From the NCBI GenBank assembly GCA_022266195.1, contig WHVY01000001.1, forward strand, positions 22,444,001-22,508,000: 64,000 bases of DNA, read 5' to 3'. This document shows, one piece after another, positions 62,701-64,000 of this stretch. Each line of letters begins with the position of its first letter. Position 1 is the stretch's first letter. The translations under genes were made by a program, and so were the position numbers. Source of the DNA: Tetranychus cinnabarinus (lineage: Eukaryota; Arthropoda; Arachnida; Trombidiformes; Tetranychidae). The notes under the pieces were generated by a model, which saw nothing but the letters and a program-made list of their open reading frames with translations, was not told where the DNA came from and searched no databases.

Positions 62701-63030
62701 ACTAGATTGCTGAGGTTGATTAGTAACTCCTGGCCGAGGTCCAACCACTCTTCCACTATTATTTGATCCTCCAGATGATGATGATGATTGTTGAGTTGAA
62801 GGTTGTTGTTGAATTTGCTGCTGCTGCTGCTGCTGAGGTTGGGGCTGTTGATATTGTTTAGATTGTAATGATTGTTGACTTGTTGTTGATGGAATTACGT
62901 TCGATCTTCCAGGTAATCCTGAGGTATCTTCTTGTTCATCACCTTCACCCTGAAGATCACCAGACGAAAATCTCCTCTTGAGAAAATTTGTGGTGGAGGA
63001 GAAACTCTGACGAAAAGAGGAGAAGGTTAA
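29783..63030 (-). CDS. Syn: Synapsin, 8 exons recognised, extreme N-terminus not resolved
   Basis: Exons on the minus strand: 62489-63030, 62169-62226, 61908-62002, 61672-61822, 60647-60736, 31111-31319, 30460-30750 and 29783-30236; all phases join, giving about 629 residues. The first exon encodes the conserved phosphorylation box [12 protein letters not shown] and a Gln-rich linker. The ATP-grasp-like C domain follows from [13 protein letters not shown] through LRRPDF-type sequence, [30 protein letters not shown] and TQEEDRR. The last exon is S/G/T-rich and ends in domain [16 protein letters not shown], then TGA. Synapsins tether synaptic vesicles to each other and to actin; phosphorylation of the N-terminal site releases them. 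No in-frame ATG occurs between an upstream stop and TFSSF, so the start codon is in an upstream exon or is not ATG. The intron 31320-60646 hosts Timp, two transposons and a receptor gene. Confidence 0.93.
32318..32344. repeat. (TC)n microsatellite
   Basis: Interrupted run of TC dinucleotides within a pyrimidine-rich stretch of the large synapsin intron, upstream of Timp. It could belong to the Timp promoter region, but nothing beyond composition supports that. Confidence 0.6.
33270..39140 (+). CDS. Timp: Tissue inhibitor of metalloproteinases (TIMP), 280 aa, 2 exons
   Basis: Exons 33270-33618 and 38647-39140, phase 1, donor GTAAGA and acceptor TTGCAG. After a signal peptide ([18 protein letters not shown]) the mature protein starts with CSC, the metal-chelating N-terminus of TIMPs, in the typical context [13 protein letters not shown]. 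All twelve family cysteines are visible: CSC, HFC, SSC, SIC, SCGC in the N-terminal inhibitory domain and adjoining position, then GYC, FDC, TC, QC and LDC in the C-terminal domain. At 280 residues it is longer than usual (about 200-210). The extra sequence is a charged Asn/Arg-rich insert and tail ([19 protein letters not shown]). It should be secreted and block matrix metalloproteinases. It is nested in a synapsin intron on the opposite strand. The upstream ATG at 33270 is used; ATG 33285 is an alternative. Confidence 0.93.
39340..39345 (+). terminator. Timp: Polyadenylation signal of Timp
   Basis: AATAAA 200 bases after the Timp stop codon, followed by AT- and T-rich sequence. It is the first canonical signal downstream on this strand. 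Confidence 0.5.
39346..40411. other. Intronic spacer between Timp and the DNA transposon
   Basis: Holds a run of TCA/TCT triplets (about 39708-39780) that reads as an acidic stretch on the minus strand, but with no start, acceptor or homology. Otherwise AT-rich with nothing recognised. Confidence 0.4.
40414..40427 (+). repeat. Left terminal inverted repeat of the DNA transposon
   Basis: CCCAGTCAAACACT, identical to the complement of 48531-48544. Preceded by AT, the presumed target-site duplication. Confidence 0.88.
40445..40512 (+). repeat. Subterminal repeats, left end
   Basis: ATGAGCATATTA occurs exactly twice, at 40445-40456 and 40501-40512. Related words occur near the right end in inverted orientation (AATGAGCATAAAT, complement of 48314-48326). 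Subterminal repeats of this kind are transposase-binding sites in CACTA-like elements; that role is inferred here. Confidence 0.65.
40815..42657 (-). CDS. Transposon-encoded BEN-domain-like accessory protein, 554 aa, 3 exons
   Basis: Minus-strand exons 42306-42657, 41241-42242 and 40815-41125, joined in phases 1 and 1 with GTAAGT and GTACGT donors. The protein starts with a basic segment ([10 protein letters not shown]), then a small beta-rich-looking part, a long acidic middle (many D/E/S around residues 190-270), a nuclear-localisation-like cluster ([10 protein letters not shown]), and a C-terminal region with [18 protein letters not shown] and [19 protein letters not shown]. The C-terminal layout resembles BEN domains, which bind DNA and accompany arthropod transposases of this type; the match is weak and made by eye. 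It is divergent from the transposase gene, with about 600 bp of shared upstream DNA. The role is probably DNA binding or regulation of transposition. Confidence 0.72.
42658..43259. promoter_or_regulatory. Divergent promoter region between the BEN-like gene and the transposase
   Basis: A 602-bp non-coding gap between two divergent start codons inside the transposon. It must contain both leaders and promoters. It includes several GAATTC hexamers (for example near 42801, 42855 and 43246). No clear TATA box was singled out. Confidence 0.5.
43260..45578 (+). CDS. Transposase, tnp2/EnSpm-like, 772 aa, intronless
   Basis: An uninterrupted 772-residue frame. The N-terminus is acidic and contains a (Ser-Glu)n run made by tandem GAATCT triplet pairs. 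The core carries the landmarks of arthropod tnp2-like transposases: [11 protein letters not shown] (Asp about residue 313), a zinc-binding [10 protein letters not shown] just after it, [17 protein letters not shown] (Asp about 404) and [11 protein letters not shown] (Glu about 570). These three acidic residues are plausible DDE catalytic residues; the assignment is by analogy with the family's conserved order. The protein would bind the terminal and subterminal repeats and cut and rejoin DNA in the nucleus. The frame is complete, with no stop or frameshift, so the enzyme may be functional. Its stop lies 158 bp from the stop of the convergent Tudor-like gene. Confidence 0.87.
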   Translation: MPSSDTWRRSNHLLLQRAIEQLRNDLQSESESESESAGVFDIPDIDANQEIIHNAEDSESNIHVSPQLRLTTAVLSEILIFDLILEFNYSKSQAKAAISAINCLMSEVNCEFKLQSIEQLWRKATRIIPMEYFFLCENLHSHGPYVGEPRLFRAFQCQNQICHPKLSSGGYLIKLSLRKQLELILPELSEYLNLNSNDNSMHSIKDGELAKAARASSCLTISMCSDEVPVSKSSKLNAIPFYILINELDEKFKNEYVLLFSVYVGKSKPSCPNSMLKSMISELADLEINPISWISSSNQEFTKTFKLVCFIADAPMRAYLRSVKQFSSRFGCDWCKIEGIYDLNAMKFPVIPLEEIRILSRSKNDFIMHAQGHINDHATFESIKKKSEFLKLDSFDIVYGFSVDLMHSVFLGVLKDIFKRGWFNPINRSKPYSLLNPGPMERINNRIKCIQITSDHVRPIRSLEEFRDWKANEFASFLLYFCYPVLIDIIPNVYIAHLTQLAEALTILCSGIHDVSRIDHAEKLLHEFAINLEKLYGFEFLTYNAHIILHLAECVRKHGPLIPSSAFLSENKMGQMKKNSRKYTDLPQTLANLHLIKLYRNSLSTRIQNPTVNQTNAGKPNNNGLPTELLEFCIAEGIQFTPDSFKCYHSIRINGKLFTTSDYDKNFKRTNSIIMNSHCAFEIQKIYFDKISQSVIFHVKKICHDLSNFLRVQQRIIQKNINIETELNHIIHIDDNQPLEFITFVETIRKVFSYISPNGNLQLIIKPFIKLT
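45737..48003 (-). CDS. Transposon-encoded zinc-finger and Tudor-like protein, 665 aa, 4 exons
   Basis: Minus-strand exons 47983-48003, 47847-47914, 46662-47736 and 45737-46570; phases 0, 2 and 0, all GT-AG. After a short acidic start the protein has a Cys/His-rich region (about residues 36-150) with [35 protein letters not shown] and CHRC, resembling B-box or TRIM-type zinc binding. A coiled, charged middle follows. The last exon has [17 protein letters not shown], then [19 protein letters not shown] and [11 protein letters not shown], the order seen in extended Tudor domains (beta barrel, acidic ligand loop, final GV-P). It ends with a CCCH-like finger, [16 protein letters not shown] 63-nt segment (about 46752-46814) bounded by GTAAAT and CACCAG could be a further in-frame intron. 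The function is unknown; RNA-granule or chromatin targeting is a guess. Confidence 0.74.
48314..48326 (-). repeat. Subterminal repeat, right end
   Basis: Complement reads AATGAGCATAAAT, matching the first nine bases of the left subterminal repeats in inverted orientation. AATGAGCAAG and AGTGAGCAAA nearby (about 48272-48292) are related words in direct orientation. Confidence 0.5.
48531..48544 (-). repeat. Right terminal inverted repeat of the DNA transposon
   Basis: AGTGTTTGACTGGG, the exact complement of 40414-40427, followed by AT. Confidence 0.88.
48547..49542. other. Intronic spacer between the two transposons
   Basis: About 1 kb of synapsin intron between the DNA transposon and the Copia element. 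No gene, repeat or regulatory site recognised. Confidence 0.45.
49543..49547. repeat. Left target-site duplication of the Copia element
   Basis: CCTTG, repeated exactly at 56026-56030, directly outside the right LTR. Five bases is the Copia-type duplication length. Confidence 0.93.
49548..50616 (+). repeat. 5' LTR of the Copia element
   Basis: 1069 bp starting TGTTGG and ending CCAACA, so the ends are a short inverted repeat with TG...CA. It contains a TATA box (TATAAATA, 50333-50340) and, about 165 bases later, AATAAA (50498-50503), which together bracket the expected R region. Confidence 0.96.
50333..50340 (+). promoter_or_regulatory. TATA box of the Copia 5' LTR
   Basis: TATAAATA in the 5' LTR, about 165 bases before the AATAAA at 50498-50503. 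It is the expected promoter of the genomic RNA; the same word occurs in the 3' LTR at 55741-55748. Confidence 0.7.
50617..50630 (+). other. Primer-binding site complementary to the initiator-Met tRNA anticodon arm
   Basis: GGTTATGGGCCCAG begins immediately after the 5' LTR. It is complementary to the anticodon stem-loop of initiator tRNA-Met (loop CCCATAACC), not to the tRNA 3' end. This is the half-tRNA priming known for Drosophila copia. Confidence 0.85.
50760..54929 (+). pseudogene. Copia gag-pol polyprotein interrupted by one TAG
   Basis: The frame opens at ATG 50760 and runs 1054 codons to TAG at 53922-53924, then continues open in the same frame to TAA at 54927-54929. Gag ends with a zinc knuckle, [14 protein letters not shown] (from residue 238), and an Asn-rich spacer. 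Protease has the DSG triad at about residue 383. The integrase zinc region starts near His 521; its catalytic residues are Asp 585, Asp 648 and Glu 684, a D-D(35)E spacing. Reverse transcriptase has FDVKTAFL (Asp 994); the YVDD box (53985-53996) and all of RNase H lie after the stop codon. RNase H shows YCDADFGGD and ALSTTEAEY. As it stands the product would lack RT active-site residues and RNase H, so this copy is probably defective unless the stop is read through. Confidence 0.95.
54945..54955 (+). other. Polypurine tract
   Basis: Purine-rich GCAAGGGAGGC abuts the 3' LTR and would prime plus-strand DNA synthesis. Two interrupting C bases make it imperfect. Confidence 0.65.
54956..56025 (+). 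repeat. 3' LTR of the Copia element
   Basis: 1070 bp, TGTTGG...CCAACA, essentially identical to the 5' LTR apart from one additional T in a homopolymer. TATA at 55741-55748 and AATAAA at 55907-55912. Followed by the target duplication CCTTG (56026-56030). Confidence 0.96.
56031..58339. other. Intronic spacer between the Copia element and the receptor gene
   Basis: AT-rich. A minus-strand frame with no ATG (57648-57905, 85 codons) is open through a locally GC-richer patch and is discussed as a finding. Nothing else was recognised. Confidence 0.4.
58340..59985 (-). CDS. Gustatory-receptor-like seven-transmembrane protein, 430 aa, 4 exons
   Basis: Minus-strand exons 58924-59985, 58789-58860, 58641-58730 and 58340-58408; all junctions phase 0. 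The first exon encodes most of the protein, with about six hydrophobic segments (for example [22 protein letters not shown] and [17 protein letters not shown]). Short downstream exons encode the cytoplasmic loop region and the last membrane segment after [18 protein letters not shown]. One large 5' exon followed by short phase-0 exons, plus a REF...(hydrophobic) C-terminus, is the layout of arthropod gustatory receptors, ligand-gated cation channels of sensory neurons. The classic C-terminal TYhhhhhQF box is not present as such. It lies in the large synapsin intron on the same strand as synapsin. Family membership is inferred from architecture; no ligand can be proposed. Confidence 0.72.
59986..60646. 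other. Upstream flank of the receptor gene within the synapsin intron
   Basis: Should contain the receptor promoter. AT-rich; no element stands out. Confidence 0.35.
60737..61671. other. Synapsin intron (0.9 kb)
   Basis: Intron between the exon ending in DRPWV and the exon starting FSQLIG. Contains a short ATG-triplet run near 60773-60790. No other feature. Confidence 0.55.
62818..62835 (-). repeat. Syn: CAG trinucleotide run coding polyglutamine in synapsin
   Basis: Six CAG codons on the minus strand inside the first recognised synapsin exon, part of a wider Gln/Pro-rich linker between the phosphorylation box and the C domain. Confidence 0.85.
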
Positions 63031-64000
63031 CTTGGAGAAATCTCGTGGGTCCGAAATTTTGGTGGATTTTTAACGGTCAAGGACCGATTTGGAGACACAA
63101 TTATACACAGAGCGTCCAAGTAAAGTTAATTGGCAAAATGCTCACAACTGTATTGCTGGATCACAATAGCATTCACTCAAAGAAGTAACCCTTTGTAATT
63201 TTAAACCACAATATTATGGGGACAAAGGTAAAGGTTTAGGACACAGAAGATTTTCAAATGCAACAAAATGTAAATTTTATTTTCCGTCGATTTTACTATT
63301 TATAAATGGCTTGATTGTTTTTGTTGATTACGATGTATTGTTTAATAAATTTACTCAATTTAGGTTAACTAGTGATTTAAATAAACAGTAAAGTGATAAT
63401 TGTTAACGGTAACAGAGGTAAGAAAGGTTTCTTTGCCTCCCTGGTGGACGGTCAATGGAAAGAAAAATGTAAACAAATGATTATCTTTGTAAAGAAATAA
63501 AGTTGATTATAATGAAAGTGAAACTAGGGATAACCACAACCATCAAACAAAATAAATTGCAACAATTGTTGAATTTAGTTATAACATAAGAGTAATGTAA
63601 TGGAATTTTAAATTGTTTCAAAAGATTGTTTCCTCGCTGGTTAGTTTTGTTTCCGTGTCTATATTTTTGTATTATTTATGGATGAGAAAACAATTCGACT
63701 TGGATGAAACCTTAAAGAATCAATTGATGATGATAACCTTACTGATTTTCAGTGGAATCATAACAAATACTTGATATTCGAACCAAATGACATTGAGTTA
63801 AGAGCAGAGACCTTGCGAAGCATTCTTAGTAGGTTGGGTTAAACTCCTATCTCTATTAACCTTAACTACTTTTCTTAGCTTCCAATGGAAACTCTGTTAT
63901 TCTTTTTGCATTGTTCAATATTTTTGTTTATTATATCACCAACAGAGGGTTCCTAACCACCCAATGCTTGGTGGACGATTTACATGATTAGTTGCTACCC
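63031..64000. other. Upstream of the first recognised synapsin exon
   Basis: No further synapsin coding sequence was identified. The weak acceptor (TCTCCAAG) at 63031-63032 implies that the start codon lies in an exon further upstream, possibly outside the window. A TAA stop lies in frame about 40 bases upstream of that point. Confidence 0.35.

Noticed and set aside
1..64000. tRNA, rRNA or CRISPR features
   Set aside because: No cloverleaf, rRNA-like or regularly spaced repeat pattern was found by eye; the only tRNA-related match is the Copia primer-binding site.

Overview
The window is eukaryotic nuclear DNA: AT-rich, with short GT-AG introns, long non-coding stretches and animal nervous-system genes. 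The voltage-gated potassium channel and synapsin match insect-type proteins closely. A 430-residue gustatory-receptor-like protein and cysteine-rich secreted proteins also fit an arthropod. I favour a chelicerate, probably a spider-mite-like mite, but that species-level guess is inference.

Layout. Bases 1-10000 hold a possible 39-residue membrane microprotein (minus), a cluster of degenerate direct and inverted repeats (2.0-5.7 kb), an eight-exon gene for a secreted cysteine-rich protein (plus, 6179-9039) with a perfect-TIR MITE in intron 2, and a possible 84-residue two-exon gene. Bases 10420-25831 are the Shab (Kv2) potassium channel gene on the minus strand; its four coding exons all join in phase 0. 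Bases 29783-63030 are synapsin, also minus, in eight recognisable exons; its first codons are not resolved.

The 29.3-kb synapsin intron between 31320 and 60646 is the centre of interest. It contains (i) Timp, a metalloproteinase-inhibitor gene on the opposite strand, repeating the synapsin-TIMP nesting known from flies and vertebrates; (ii) an 8131-bp DNA transposon (40414-48544) with perfect 14-bp terminal inverted repeats, a tnp2/EnSpm-like transposase and two spliced accessory genes, one BEN-like and one with zinc fingers plus a Tudor-like domain; (iii) a 6478-bp Copia LTR retrotransposon (49548-56025) with near-identical LTRs, a 5-bp target duplication and one nonsense codon in pol; (iv) a gustatory-receptor-like gene.

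How they fit together. Shab and synapsin lie head to tail on the minus strand and both act in neurons. Timp is read from inside the synapsin transcription unit on the other strand. The two transposons make up about half of the host intron. The DNA transposon is the most novel unit: besides its three genes it is filled with the palindromic hexamer GAATTC (about 38 copies by eye, where base composition predicts about three), which may mark binding sites for an element-encoded protein or a compositional signature of foreign origin. All splice models were built by eye from GT/AG sites and reading-frame continuity; no transcript or database evidence was available.
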